Assembly (NCBI RefSeq): GCF_014930455.1
Contig: NZ_JAAIYO010000012.1
Location: 186,001 to 250,000 of the forward strand
Direction of reading: 5' to 3'
DNA length: 64,000 nt
Source of the DNA: Corallococcus soli
Lineage (GTDB): Bacteria; Myxococcota; Myxococcia; Myxococcales; Myxococcaceae
The position numbers were made by a program, and so were the translations under genes. Positions 45,468 through 54,051 of this stretch are shown here, one piece after another (the stretch's first letter is position 1; every line of letters begins with the position of its first letter). The notes beneath the pieces were generated by a model that did not search any database, was not told the origin of the DNA, and saw only the letters and a program-made list of their open reading frames with translations.

Positions 45468-45680
45468 GGGTCCCTCCTGGGCCGGATGAATCACGGGTGG
45501 GGTGGCCCGCCTGGGTGCACCCCCCTCGTGCAACATCAAGGTAGGCAGGGAAGCCCCCGGTGCCAGCCCCCAGACGTGCTTCGTCGTAGCCCCATGCGTC
45601 GTCCGGTGGACGGCATGTCCGGTGGGACCCATGGCAAGAAGGCAGCCAGGCCAGGGGCTTTTTGGTATGTGGCCCGGGCC

Positions 45681-47210
45681 ATGTCCTACGACCAGAAGCT
45701 GCTCGAGACGATCGCCCAGGTGGAGAAGGGTGGCGCGCCGAAGTACCACGCCAAGAACGCGGAGGCCGGCAAGCTCTTCGCCCGCGAGCGCATCCGCCTG
45801 CTGGTGGACGCGGACTCGTTCGTGGAGGACGGCAAGCTCGCCAACAACCTGGACGCGGATCTGCCCTCCGACGGCGTCATCACGGGGCTCGGGCGCATCG
45901 CCGGCCGCACCGTGGCCATCATGGCCAACGACTCCACGGTGAAGGCGGGAAGCTGGGGCGCCCGCACGGTGGAGAAGATCCTCCGCATCCAGGAGACGGC
46001 GAAGGCGTCCCGCTGTCCGCTGCTGTACCTGGTGGACTCCGCGGGCGCGCGCATCACCGACCAGGTGGACATGTTCCCCGGCCGCCGGGGCGCGGGCCGC
46101 ATCTTCTACAACGAAGTGCACCTGTCGGGCGTGGTGCCGCAGATCTGCCTGCTCTTCGGACCGTCCGCCGCCGGCGGCGCGTACATCCCCGCGTTCTGTG
46201 ACCTGGTCATCATGGTGGACGGCAACGCGTCCATGTACCTGGGCAGCCCGCGCATGGCGGAGATGGTCATCGGGGAGAAGGTCACGCTGGAGGAGATGGG
46301 CGGCGCGAAGATGCACTGCTCCGTGTCCGGCGTGGGCGACGTGCTGGTGAAGACGGAGCAGGAGGCCATCGCCGCGGCGAAGCGGTACCTGGCGTTCTTC
46401 CCGGAGAACTTCACGAAGCCGGCGCCGCGCGCGGAGCTGAAGGCCCCGAAGCACAGCGGCAAGCGCGTGGATGAGATCATCCCGCCGGATCAGAACAAGC
46501 CCTTCGACATGCACGCCCTCATCACGGAGCTCATCGACGAGGGCAGCTGGTTCGAGGTGAAGAAGCTCTTCGCCCAGGAGCTGATCACCGGCCTTGCGCG
46601 CATCGGCGGACAGCCGGTGGGCATCGTGGCGAACCAGCCCAAGTACAAGGGCGGCGTGCTGTTCGTGGACAGCGCGGACAAGGCGGCCCGGTTCATCTGG
46701 CTGTGCGACGCGTTCAACATCCCGCTCTTGTACCTGGCGGACGTGCCGGGGTTCATGATCGGCACCAAGGTGGAGCGGGCGGGCATCATCCGCGCGGGCG
46801 CGAAGATGATCTCCGCGGTGTCGGAGGCCAGCGTGCCGCGCATCTGCGTGGTGGTGCGCAAGGCGTACGGCGCGGGCCTCTACGCCATGAGCGGCCCCGG
46901 CTTCGCCCCGGAGGCCACCCTGGCGCTGCCCCAGGCGATGATCGCCGTGATGGGCCCGGAGGCGGCGGTGAACGCCGTCTACTTCAACAAGATTCAAGAG
47001 CTGCCGGAGGCCGAGCGGCCGGCCTACGTCCAGAAGCTGCGCGACGAGTACAAAGAGGACGTGGACATCTACAAGCTGGCCAGCGAGCTCATCATCGACG
47101 CGGTCATCCCCGGGGATTCCCTGCGCGGGGAGCTGTTGCAGCGTTATGCGCTCTACGCGGAGCGCTTCCAGCCCCGCGCCGAAAAGAAGCACGGCGTCTA
47201 TCCCGTTTGA
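45681..47210 (+). CDS. Acyl-CoA carboxylase, carboxyltransferase (beta) subunit
   Basis: A 509-residue carboxyltransferase. It has the two CoA-carboxyltransferase halves: 'LVDSAGARITDQVDMFPGRRGAGRIF' with 'GPSAAGGAYIPAFCD', then 'ANQPKYKGGVLFVDSADKAARF' with 'RKAYGAGLYAMSGPGFAPE'. The typical methylcrotonyl-CoA signature 'GNYGMCGR' is absent; 'KAYGAGLYAM' takes its place. The substrate is therefore left open between methylcrotonyl-, propionyl- and other acyl-CoAs. The biotin-carboxylase partner is not in the window. Context (HMG-CoA lyase, hydratase, acyl-CoA dehydrogenase) favours branched-chain catabolism. The ATG at 45681 starts 'MSYDQKLLE'. Confidence 0.88.
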   Translation: MSYDQKLLETIAQVEKGGAPKYHAKNAEAGKLFARERIRLLVDADSFVEDGKLANNLDADLPSDGVITGLGRIAGRTVAIMANDSTVKAGSWGARTVEKILRIQETAKASRCPLLYLVDSAGARITDQVDMFPGRRGAGRIFYNEVHLSGVVPQICLLFGPSAAGGAYIPAFCDLVIMVDGNASMYLGSPRMAEMVIGEKVTLEEMGGAKMHCSVSGVGDVLVKTEQEAIAAAKRYLAFFPENFTKPAPRAELKAPKHSGKRVDEIIPPDQNKPFDMHALITELIDEGSWFEVKKLFAQELITGLARIGGQPVGIVANQPKYKGGVLFVDSADKAARFIWLCDAFNIPLLYLADVPGFMIGTKVERAGIIRAGAKMISAVSEASVPRICVVVRKAYGAGLYAMSGPGFAPEATLALPQAMIAVMGPEAAVNAVYFNKIQELPEAERPAYVQKLRDEYKEDVDIYKLASELIIDAVIPGDSLRGELLQRYALYAERFQPRAEKKHGVYPV

Positions 47211-47245
47211 GCCGTCCCCACCTGAGCTAGATTCCCGCCCCGACC

Positions 47246-48391
47246 ATGGACTTCGAACTCCCCGACAGCCACCGCGCCCTCCAGGCCTCCCTCCGTGAAT
47301 TCTGCGAACGCCGCGTGAAGCCCTACGCGCGCGAGTGGGACAAGGACGAGAAGTTCCCCATGGAGGTGGTGAAGGAGCTGGGCCAGCTGGGCGTGCTGGG
47401 CATGCTCGTCTCCGAGGAGTACGGCGGGGCGGCCATGGACTCGCTCGCCGTGGCGGTGGCGGTGGAGGAGATCGCCCGCTACGACGGCTCGCTCGCCCTC
47501 ACGGTGGCCAGCCACAACGGCCTGGGCACCAGCCACGTGCGCGTCTTTGGCAACAAGGCGCAGCACCAGCGCTACCTGCCGAAGCTGGCCTCCGGCGAGT
47601 GGCTGGGCGCGTGGGGTCTCACCGAGCCGGGATCCGGCTCGGACGCGTCCGGCATGCGCACCACCGCGGTCCGCAAGGGCGACAAGTGGGTGCTCAACGG
47701 CGCCAAGATGTTCATCACCCAGGGCACGGTGGGTGACGTGTTCGTGGTGCTGGCGCTCACGTCGCCGGAGAAGCGCCAGAAGGGCATCACCGCCTTCGTG
47801 CTGGAGAAGGGCGTGCCGGGCTTCAGCCAGCGCGCCATCCACGGCAAGCTGGGCATGCGCTCCTCCGACACGGCGGAGCTCATCCTGGAGAACGTGGAGC
47901 TGGGTGACGACGCCATCGTGGGCGAGGTGGACCGGGGCTTCATCGACACGCTGAAGATCCTCGACAAGGGCCGCATCACCATTGGCGCGCTGTCGGTGGG
48001 CCTCCTGCGCGGGGCGCTGGAGGAGTCGGTGGCGTACTCGAAGGACCGCACCGCGTTCGGCCAGCCCATCGGCGAGTTCCAGGGCCTGCGCTGGATGATG
48101 GCGGACATGAAGACGGAGCTGGAGGCGGCGCGCCTGCTGGTGCACCGCGCGGCGCGGCTCGCGGACGCCGGCCAGCCCTATTCGGAGGAGGCCTCCATGG
48201 CGAAGCTGTTCGCCTCCGAGGCGGCCATGCGCGGCTGCAACAAGGCCGTGCAGATCCACGGCGGCTACGGCTACACGCGCGAGTTCCCCGTGGAGCGCTA
48301 CCTGCGCGACGCCAAGCTCTGTGAGATTGGCGAGGGCACGAGCGAGATCCAGCGCACCATCATCGCCCGCGAAACGTTCAAAGGGGCCTGA
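47246..48391 (+). CDS. Acyl-CoA dehydrogenase
   Basis: A 381-residue FAD enzyme of normal length. '[22 protein letters not shown]' is the first signature, and '[22 protein letters not shown]' with '[16 protein letters not shown]' is the second. The Glu in 'IGEGTSE' is the usual catalytic base position. It oxidises acyl-CoA to enoyl-CoA and passes electrons to ETF. It lies 35 bases after the carboxyltransferase stop on the same strand, so the pair probably handles the same branched-chain substrate. Chain-length specificity cannot be assigned. The stop shares a base with the next ATG. Confidence 0.93.
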   Translation: MDFELPDSHRALQASLREFCERRVKPYAREWDKDEKFPMEVVKELGQLGVLGMLVSEEYGGAAMDSLAVAVAVEEIARYDGSLALTVASHNGLGTSHVRVFGNKAQHQRYLPKLASGEWLGAWGLTEPGSGSDASGMRTTAVRKGDKWVLNGAKMFITQGTVGDVFVVLALTSPEKRQKGITAFVLEKGVPGFSQRAIHGKLGMRSSDTAELILENVELGDDAIVGEVDRGFIDTLKILDKGRITIGALSVGLLRGALEESVAYSKDRTAFGQPIGEFQGLRWMMADMKTELEAARLLVHRAARLADAGQPYSEEASMAKLFASEAAMRGCNKAVQIHGGYGYTREFPVERYLRDAKLCEIGEGTSEIQRTIIARETFKGA

Positions 48392-49254
48392 TGGACACCG
48401 CTCGGTTACGGGAGCTGGGGCTCCAGGTGCGGGAGGAGCCCTCCGGCATCGAGGTGATGCTGGACCTGGAGGCCGCGTCCCTGGTGAACCCCATCACCCG
48501 GGACTTCATCACCGAGGTGACCTTCCAGGTGGTGGGGGACAGGCTCATCCCCATCTCGCCCGCCGCCGTGGTGGGCATGACGCCCATCCTGCTGTCCGCC
48601 ATCGACGCGGCGGAGGAGATGCAGGCGCTGCTGCTGGACACCTTCAGCGACCACGTCTTCCACCTGCAGCGCCGCTCGGAGGAGTTGCAGCTCCTGGGCC
48701 TGCCCGCGGACGTGGATCCCCAGTCCCTGGAGCTGTCCACGACGGTGAAGGAGGGCCACCTCGCGGTGAAGCTGGTGTCGGACCGGCAGGGCAACTTCCG
48801 CGTCGCGCAGGCGGTGCGCGGCGGTGAGGACCTGCCCACCGCGGCGGGCCACATCATCGAACTGTCGGAGTTCCGCGAGCGGGGCGCGCTGGCGGGCTAC
48901 CTGGCGGCGCTCTTCGGTGAGCCCACCCTCACCCGGACGCCGGTGACGGCGGGCGCGGGGCCGGTGCGCTTCGTGGAGATCGTTGAGAAGTTCGGCGCCC
49001 AGGCGCTGGTGCCGCCGCGCAGCAGCCTGGAGCTGCTGGCCCAGTTCCAGGTGGAGGGCAAGGCCTACCGCTTCGCCGCCGCGCGCATCGCCGGGCGCAC
49101 CTTCCGGGGGATGCTGGCGGGCACGCAGGGCAAGGTGTGGGCGGGCCGCTTCGAACTGGACGAGTTCCCCGGCGTCGTGCGGATGGTCGCGGACCTGTTG
49201 AAGGTCGCCCCCGAGGCCGTGCGCCTCGTGGGCCCGGACGCCCCCCAGGAGTGA
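48391..49254 (+). CDS. Unrecognised 287-residue protein, translationally coupled
   Basis: The ATG shares one base with the stop of the acyl-CoA dehydrogenase gene (TGATG), so translation is coupled. The protein is soluble, without signal or membrane segments. It mixes helices and strands ('EVMLDLEAASLVNPITRDFITEV', 'RFVEIVEKFGAQALVPPRSSLELLAQFQVEG'). It ends 'DLLKVAPEAVRLVGPDAPQE'. I do not recognise any domain. RNase III starts 7 bases downstream, so this gene links the two functional groups in one possible transcript. Confidence 0.65.
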   Translation: MDTARLRELGLQVREEPSGIEVMLDLEAASLVNPITRDFITEVTFQVVGDRLIPISPAAVVGMTPILLSAIDAAEEMQALLLDTFSDHVFHLQRRSEELQLLGLPADVDPQSLELSTTVKEGHLAVKLVSDRQGNFRVAQAVRGGEDLPTAAGHIIELSEFRERGALAGYLAALFGEPTLTRTPVTAGAGPVRFVEIVEKFGAQALVPPRSSLELLAQFQVEGKAYRFAAARIAGRTFRGMLAGTQGKVWAGRFELDEFPGVVRMVADLLKVAPEAVRLVGPDAPQE

Positions 49255-49261
49255 GACACCC

Positions 49262-50071
49262 GTGGAGAAGATGACCCTGGTGGAACGGGTGCAGGCGCTG
49301 GAGGGCCGGCTGGGCGTGACGTTCTCCCGGCGGGACCTGGCGCTGGAGGCCCTGACGCACAAGACGTACGCCAACGAGAACCGCGACCAGAACCTCAAGG
49401 ACAACCAGCGCCTGGAGTTCCTGGGTGACGCGGTGGTGGACCTGGCGGTGAGCCACCGGCTCATGGACCGCTGCCCGGGCATGCCCGAGGGCGAGCTCAC
49501 CAAGATGCGCGCCCGCATCGTCCACGAGGAGGGCCTGGCGCGCGTGGCGCGGGGCCTGCGCCTGGGCGACCTGCTGCTGCTGGGCCGGGGCGAGTCCCAG
49601 TCGGGCGGACGGGACAAGAACTCCATCCTCGCGGACGCGCTGGAGGCGGTGCTGGGCGCCGTGTACCTCAACGGCGGCCTGGAGCCGGCGCTGGCGCTGG
49701 TGGACCGGTGCTTCAGCGAGCCCCTGGAGGAGGTGGCCTCCGGCGCGGGCCGCCTGGACTACAAGACGCTGCTCCAGGAGATGTCCCACGAGCGGCTGAA
49801 GCTGTCGCCGCGCTACCGCGTGGTGGCGGAGTCCGGCCCGGAGCACTCCAAGGTCTTCGAGGTGGAGGTGTGCATCGGGGAGGTCGTGTACGCCCGCGCC
49901 TCCGGCCGCAACAAGAAGGAGGCCGAGCAGGCGGGCGCGCGCACCACGCTGGAGCGCCTGAAGACGGCGCCCGCGGCAGCCCCGGACACCGGGACAGACG
50001 TGCCACCCACGGTGGCGGTCGTCCCGGAGCTCCCGACGCCAGGGGTTCCCCCGGACGACCCTCCGGCGTGA
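49262..50071 (+). CDS. rnc: Ribonuclease III
   Basis: A 269-residue double-strand-specific endoribonuclease that matures rRNA and cuts structured mRNAs. It starts at GTG. The signature 'NQRLEFLGDAVVDL' and 'ILADALEAVLGAVYLNGG' supply the acidic metal-binding residues of the RNase III domain. Residues of about 160-230 are the dsRNA-binding domain ('DYKTLLQEMSHERLKLSPRYRV', 'SGRNKKEAEQAGARTTLERL'). A Pro/Ala-rich tail of about 35 residues is extra. era lies 1.45 kb downstream, as in many bacteria, but two cyclophilin genes intervene. Confidence 0.95.
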   Translation: MEKMTLVERVQALEGRLGVTFSRRDLALEALTHKTYANENRDQNLKDNQRLEFLGDAVVDLAVSHRLMDRCPGMPEGELTKMRARIVHEEGLARVARGLRLGDLLLLGRGESQSGGRDKNSILADALEAVLGAVYLNGGLEPALALVDRCFSEPLEEVASGAGRLDYKTLLQEMSHERLKLSPRYRVVAESGPEHSKVFEVEVCIGEVVYARASGRNKKEAEQAGARTTLERLKTAPAAAPDTGTDVPPTVAVVPELPTPGVPPDDPPA

Positions 50072-50138
50072 AAGCCCTTGGAGGGGGAGGGGGGTGGGGG
50101 GTAGGGTCCGCGCCTTCGTGCCCTGGAGGGCGTTTCGT

Positions 50139-50879
50139 ATGCACCGTCTTCTCGGTATCACCGTGGCCCTGTTCGCCGTGGGAGTCCTGGCCGCCGAGCC
50201 GGCCCCGGGCGCTTCCAGCGGCCCCTGGACCAAGAAGGTCCAGGCCGGCAAGGACCTCTACGCGACCCTGAAGACGAGCCAGGGCACGATCATCGTGCGG
50301 CTCTTCCCCAAGGAGGCGCCCAACACGGTGGCGAACTTCGTGGGGCTGGCGACGGGGGAGAAGGCCTGGACGGACCCCTCCACGGGCCAGCTGGTGACGA
50401 AGAAGCCCCTCTACGCGGGCACCGTCTTCCACCGCGTCATCCCGGGCTTCATGATCCAGGGCGGCGACCCCACCGGCACCGGCACGGGTGACCCGGGCTA
50501 CCGCTTCGAGGACGAGTTCCAGGGCGGCCGCGGCTTCGACAAGCCGGGCATCCTGGCCATGGCCAACGCGGGCCGCAACACCAACGGCAGCCAGTTCTTC
50601 ATCACCACCTCCACGCCCACGCACCTCACCGGCCGGCACACCATCTTCGGCGAGGTCGTCTCCGGCTATGACGTGGTGGAGAAGATCGGCAACGTGCCGC
50701 GCAGCGCGCAGGACCGGCCCCAGACGCCCGTCACGCTCGTCTCCGTCACGCTGAGCGACAAGGCGCCCAAGGGCGTCCCGGCGGCCAGGGCCCCGGCCGC
50801 CGCGAAGGACGCCGCCAAGGCCGCCGTGAAGAAGAAGGTCCCCGCGGACGCCCCCGTCGCCCCGAGCCCCACGCCATGA
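50139..50879 (+). CDS. Exported cyclophilin-type peptidyl-prolyl isomerase
   Basis: A 246-residue protein. The ATG at 50139 follows CTGGAGGG and gives the signal 'MHRLLGITVALFAVGVLAA', so it acts in the periplasm or at the envelope. The cyclophilin core includes 'FHRVIPGFMIQGGDPTGTGTG' (catalytic Arg, Phe and Gln region), 'GILAMANAGRNTNGSQFFIT' and 'HTIFGEVVSGYDVVEKI'. An Ala/Lys/Pro-rich tail of about 40 residues follows. The stop overlaps the ATG of a second cyclophilin gene (ATGA). A role in folding envelope proteins fits the bamB-yfgM group downstream. Confidence 0.93.
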   Translation: MHRLLGITVALFAVGVLAAEPAPGASSGPWTKKVQAGKDLYATLKTSQGTIIVRLFPKEAPNTVANFVGLATGEKAWTDPSTGQLVTKKPLYAGTVFHRVIPGFMIQGGDPTGTGTGDPGYRFEDEFQGGRGFDKPGILAMANAGRNTNGSQFFITTSTPTHLTGRHTIFGEVVSGYDVVEKIGNVPRSAQDRPQTPVTLVSVTLSDKAPKGVPAARAPAAAKDAAKAAVKKKVPADAPVAPSPTP

Positions 50880-51430
50880 GCTTCATGGCGCGGGCCCAGG
50901 CGGGCGAGGACCTGTACGGCACCCTGGACACGACCGAGGGTCGCATCGTCGTGCGCCTGTTCTCCCAGGACGCGCCGAAGACGGTGGAGAACTTCGTGGG
51001 GCTGGCGACGGGGGAAAAGGCCTGGACGCACCCCATCACCAGCCAGGCCATGCACGGCCGCCCGCTCTACGACGGCACGCTGCTCTTCCGGTGCATCAAG
51101 GACTTCATGATCCAGGGCGGGGACCCGACCAGCCGTGGCAACGGCGGCCCGGGCTTCCGGTTCGAGGATGAGTTCCAGGGCGGCCGGCGTTTCGACAAGA
51201 AGGGTGTCCTGGCCATGGGCAACACCGGCCCGAACACGAACGGCAGTCAGTTCTTCATCACCGCGGCTCCCACCCCCCACCTCAACAACCGACACACCAT
51301 CTTCGGCGAGGTGGTGGAAGGGCAGGACGTGGTGGACCGCATCGCCAACGAGCTTCCCAAGGACTCGAACGACCGTCCCCGCCGGGACGTGCGCATCCAG
51401 ACGTTGACCATCTCCACGGCGCGGCCCTAA
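50876..51430 (+). CDS. Cytoplasmic cyclophilin-type peptidyl-prolyl isomerase
   Basis: A 184-residue cyclophilin without signal peptide, a close relative of the gene it overlaps by 4 bases. Shared blocks include 'MIQGGDPTSRGNGGPGFRFEDEFQGGRRFDKKGVLAM' type segments, 'NTNGSQFFIT' and 'RHTIFGEVVEGQDVVDRI'. One position differs: 'LFRCIKDFMIQGG' has Cys-Ile in place of 'FHRVIPGFMIQGG', so the Arg is kept but His and Val change. Tandem duplication followed by a split between cell compartments is the likely history. Confidence 0.92.
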   Translation: MSFMARAQAGEDLYGTLDTTEGRIVVRLFSQDAPKTVENFVGLATGEKAWTHPITSQAMHGRPLYDGTLLFRCIKDFMIQGGDPTSRGNGGPGFRFEDEFQGGRRFDKKGVLAMGNTGPNTNGSQFFITAAPTPHLNNRHTIFGEVVEGQDVVDRIANELPKDSNDRPRRDVRIQTLTISTARP

Positions 51431-51521
51431 GCAGCCCTCGTCGCCCCGTTCATCGCGGTACCGTCGTTTCCCCGGGGCCTTCCCGCAACTGTCGGAAGGC
51501 CCACTGATCATCTCCGGAAGT

Positions 51522-52475
51522 ATGGCCTCCCAGTCCTCGCAGAAGAAAACCCGCGCCGGCTTCGCCGCGCTCATCGGCCGGCCCAACGTGGGCAAGAGCA
51601 CGCTGCTCAACGCGCTCACGGGCGAGAAGATCGCCATCGTCTCGCCCAAGCCGCAGACCACCCGCAACCGCATCCTGGGCGTGGTGACGCGTCCGGAGGG
51701 GCAGGTGGCCTTCCTCGACACGCCCGGCATCCACCAGGCCAAGGGGGAGCTCAACCGCTACATGGTGGAGGCCGCCCTCTCCGCGGCCGAGGAGGTGGAC
51801 CTGGTCCTCTTCCTCATCGAGCCTCCCGCCGGGGAGACCATCGACGTGACGCCGGGCAACCGCGCCATCCTCGAGCGGCTGCAGAAGGTGGGCAAGCCCA
51901 CCTTCCTGGTCATCAACAAGATCGACGCCATCCCGAAGGAGAAGCTCCTGCCGCTGATCTCGCTGTACGGCGAGCAGTTCCCCTTCGCGGAGGTGGTGCC
52001 CATCTCCGCCCGGGAGAAGGACGGCGTGGAGCACCTGTTCCAGGTGGTGCTGGGACACCTGCCGGAGGGTGAGCCGCTCTTCGCGGAGGACATGCTCACG
52101 GACCAGCAGGAGCGCGTGCTGGTGGCCGAGTACATCCGCGAGCAGGTGCTCCGGCACTGCCGGCAGGAGATTCCGTACTCCACCGCCGTGCTGGTGGACG
52201 TGTTCGACGAGTCCGAGCGCGAGCCGCGCCCCGGCACGCCCCCCGGGCAGCTGGGCGGCCTCATCCGCATCGCGGCGTCCATCTACGTGGAGCGCGACAG
52301 CCAGAAGGCCATCCTGATTGGCAAGCAGGGGCAGATGCTGAAGCTCATCGGCACGGACGCGCGCAAGTCGGTGCAGCGCCTGCTGGGCGCGCACGTCTAC
52401 CTGGACCTGCGCGTGCGCGTGGAGGCCCGCTGGAGCGAGCGCGCTGCGGGCTTGAGGAAGCTGGGTTACGAGTGA
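51522..52475 (+). CDS. era: GTPase Era
   Basis: A 317-residue ribosome-assembly GTPase that binds the 3' end of 16S rRNA. G1 'GRPNVGKSTLLNALTG', G3 'LDTPGIHQ' and G4 'NKID' are present, with 'PKPQTTRNRI' as the Era switch I. The C-terminal KH domain has 'ASIYVERDSQKAILIGKQGQMLKLIGTDAR'. The ATG at 51522 follows CCGGAAG. The der gene starts 73 bases downstream. Both GTPases act on ribosome maturation, and with rnc they form a group for RNA processing. Confidence 0.96.
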   Translation: MASQSSQKKTRAGFAALIGRPNVGKSTLLNALTGEKIAIVSPKPQTTRNRILGVVTRPEGQVAFLDTPGIHQAKGELNRYMVEAALSAAEEVDLVLFLIEPPAGETIDVTPGNRAILERLQKVGKPTFLVINKIDAIPKEKLLPLISLYGEQFPFAEVVPISAREKDGVEHLFQVVLGHLPEGEPLFAEDMLTDQQERVLVAEYIREQVLRHCRQEIPYSTAVLVDVFDESEREPRPGTPPGQLGGLIRIAASIYVERDSQKAILIGKQGQMLKLIGTDARKSVQRLLGAHVYLDLRVRVEARWSERAAGLRKLGYE

Positions 52476-52482
52476 TGCGCCC

Positions 52483-52541
52483 GTCGTCGTCCGAGGGCTC
52501 GCCGTTCTTGTTGTCGCCGTCGTTGCCGTCGCTGTCGAAAG
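52483..52541. repeat. Imperfect trinucleotide repeat between era and der
   Basis: The short gap between the two genes is built mostly from GTC, GTT, GCC and CGT triplets, including GTCGTCGTC and TTGTTGTCGCCGTCG runs, ending just before AAAGAGACTCC. It is a degenerate triplet repeat, able to slip during replication. The reading direction is not obvious. Confidence 0.6.
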
Positions 52542-52548
52542 AGACTCC

Positions 52549-53955
52549 ATGAAGCCGCTGGTCGCCATTGTCGGTCGCCCCAACGTGGGCAAGAGCACGC
52601 TGTTCAACCGCCTGGTGGGCCGCCGCGTCGCGCTCGTGCAGGACGAGCCGGGCGTCACCCGCGACCGGCACTACGCCGACGCGGACTGGGAAGGCCGGAT
52701 CTTCACGCTCATCGACACGGGCGGCTTCGTCCCCGGTGAGAAGGACTCGCTGCTCAAGCAGGTGCGCGAGCAGGCGCAGTTCGCCGTGGAGGAGTGCGAC
52801 GTCATCATCTTCGTCGTGGACGCCCGCGTGGGCATGTCCACCGCGGACGAGGCCGTCGCCAACTACCTGCGCAAGAGCGGCAAGCCGGTGGTCGTCGCGG
52901 CCAACAAGCTCGACAATGAGACGGGGCTGATGCAGTCGCTGGCGGGCGAGTTCTTCCGCCTGGGCCTGGGCGACGTGCAGGGCATCTCCGCCGAGCACAA
53001 CCTGGGCATGGGCAGCCTGATGGACTCCGTCGTGGCGAAGCTCGCCCCGAAGGTGGAGGGCGAGGACGCCGAGGCGCCCCCCGACGACGGGAAGATCCGT
53101 GTCGCCATCATCGGCCGGCCCAACGTGGGCAAGAGCACCCTGGTCAACGCCATCCTCAAGGAGAAGCGCGTCGTCGTCAGTGAAGTCGCTGGTACCACGC
53201 GCGACCCCATCGACTCCGAGGTCACGTACAAGGGCAACGAGCTCATCCTCACGGACACCGCGGGCATCCGGCGCAAGAAGACCATCGCGCACCAGGTGGA
53301 GCAGTACTCCGTCATCGCCGCGCTCAAGGTGCTGGAGCGCAGCGACGTGGCGGTGCTCCTGATGGACGCCACCGAGCCGGCCGTGGATCAGGACGCGAAG
53401 CTCGCGGGCCTGTCCATGGACCGCGGCCGCGCGCTGGTCATCGTGGTGAACAAGTGGGACCTCATCGCGGAGGACAAGCGCAAGCAGGACGCGTTCCGCG
53501 ACGACCTGAAGATCGCCCTGAAGTTCGTGGGCTACGCGCCGGTCATCTTCACGTCCGCCCTCCACGGCTCCAAGGTGGAGAAGGTGGTGGACGTGGCGGT
53601 GGAGCTGGCCAAGCAGTTCCGCTTCCGGGCGCCCACGCCGCAGCTCAACCGGCTGCTGGACTACATGGTGGACAACAACCCGGCGCCCATCGTGAAGAGC
53701 AAGCCGCTGCGCCTGTACTACATCGCCCAGGTGGCGGCGGCGCCGCCGACGTTCGCGCTCACGTGCAACGCGCCGGAAGGCGTGCCGGACATGTACAAGC
53801 GCTACATCACCAACCAGATCCGCAAGACGTTCGATCTGCGCGTGCCCATCCGGCTGCTCTTCCGCGAGCGTCCGGGCAAGGCCAAGCGCGAGGCGCGCAA
53901 GAACCCGAACCTGGCCAACAAGGGCAAGGGCGGGAAGCGGGCGGGGCGCGACTGA
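52549..53955 (+). CDS. der: GTPase Der (EngA)
   Basis: A 468-residue double-GTPase that helps 50S ribosome assembly. Two complete GTPase domains are present: 'IVGRPNVGKSTLFNRLVG' with 'LIDTGGF' and 'NKLD', then 'IIGRPNVGKSTLVNAILK' with 'LTDTAGIRRKK' and 'NKWD'. The C-terminal KH-like domain ends with the basic tail 'RKNPNLANKGKGGKRAGRD'. Gene order der-yfgM-bamB follows, matching the conserved group seen in many Gram-negatives, but in the opposite order to E. coli. Confidence 0.97.
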   Translation: MKPLVAIVGRPNVGKSTLFNRLVGRRVALVQDEPGVTRDRHYADADWEGRIFTLIDTGGFVPGEKDSLLKQVREQAQFAVEECDVIIFVVDARVGMSTADEAVANYLRKSGKPVVVAANKLDNETGLMQSLAGEFFRLGLGDVQGISAEHNLGMGSLMDSVVAKLAPKVEGEDAEAPPDDGKIRVAIIGRPNVGKSTLVNAILKEKRVVVSEVAGTTRDPIDSEVTYKGNELILTDTAGIRRKKTIAHQVEQYSVIAALKVLERSDVAVLLMDATEPAVDQDAKLAGLSMDRGRALVIVVNKWDLIAEDKRKQDAFRDDLKIALKFVGYAPVIFTSALHGSKVEKVVDVAVELAKQFRFRAPTPQLNRLLDYMVDNNPAPIVKSKPLRLYYIAQVAAAPPTFALTCNAPEGVPDMYKRYITNQIRKTFDLRVPIRLLFRERPGKAKREARKNPNLANKGKGGKRAGRD

Positions 53956-53968
53956 CCGCGCTCGTTCG

Positions 53969-53998
53969 TTGACACTCCCAGCGGGCGCTCTTTACAGT
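53969..53998 (+). promoter_or_regulatory. Likely promoter for the yfgM-bamB operon
   Basis: TTGACA at 53969-53974 and TACAGT at 53993-53998, 18 bases apart. The -35 is perfect and the -10 matches 4 of 6. It lies 54 bases before the GTG start at 54052 and after the der stop at 53955, so the yfgM-bamB pair can be expressed apart from der. Confidence 0.55.
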
Positions 53999-54051
53999 GC
54001 GCCGCTTTCGCAAGCGAAGAGCACCGTCGAGCCGAGAGAGGTCCCCTCATC

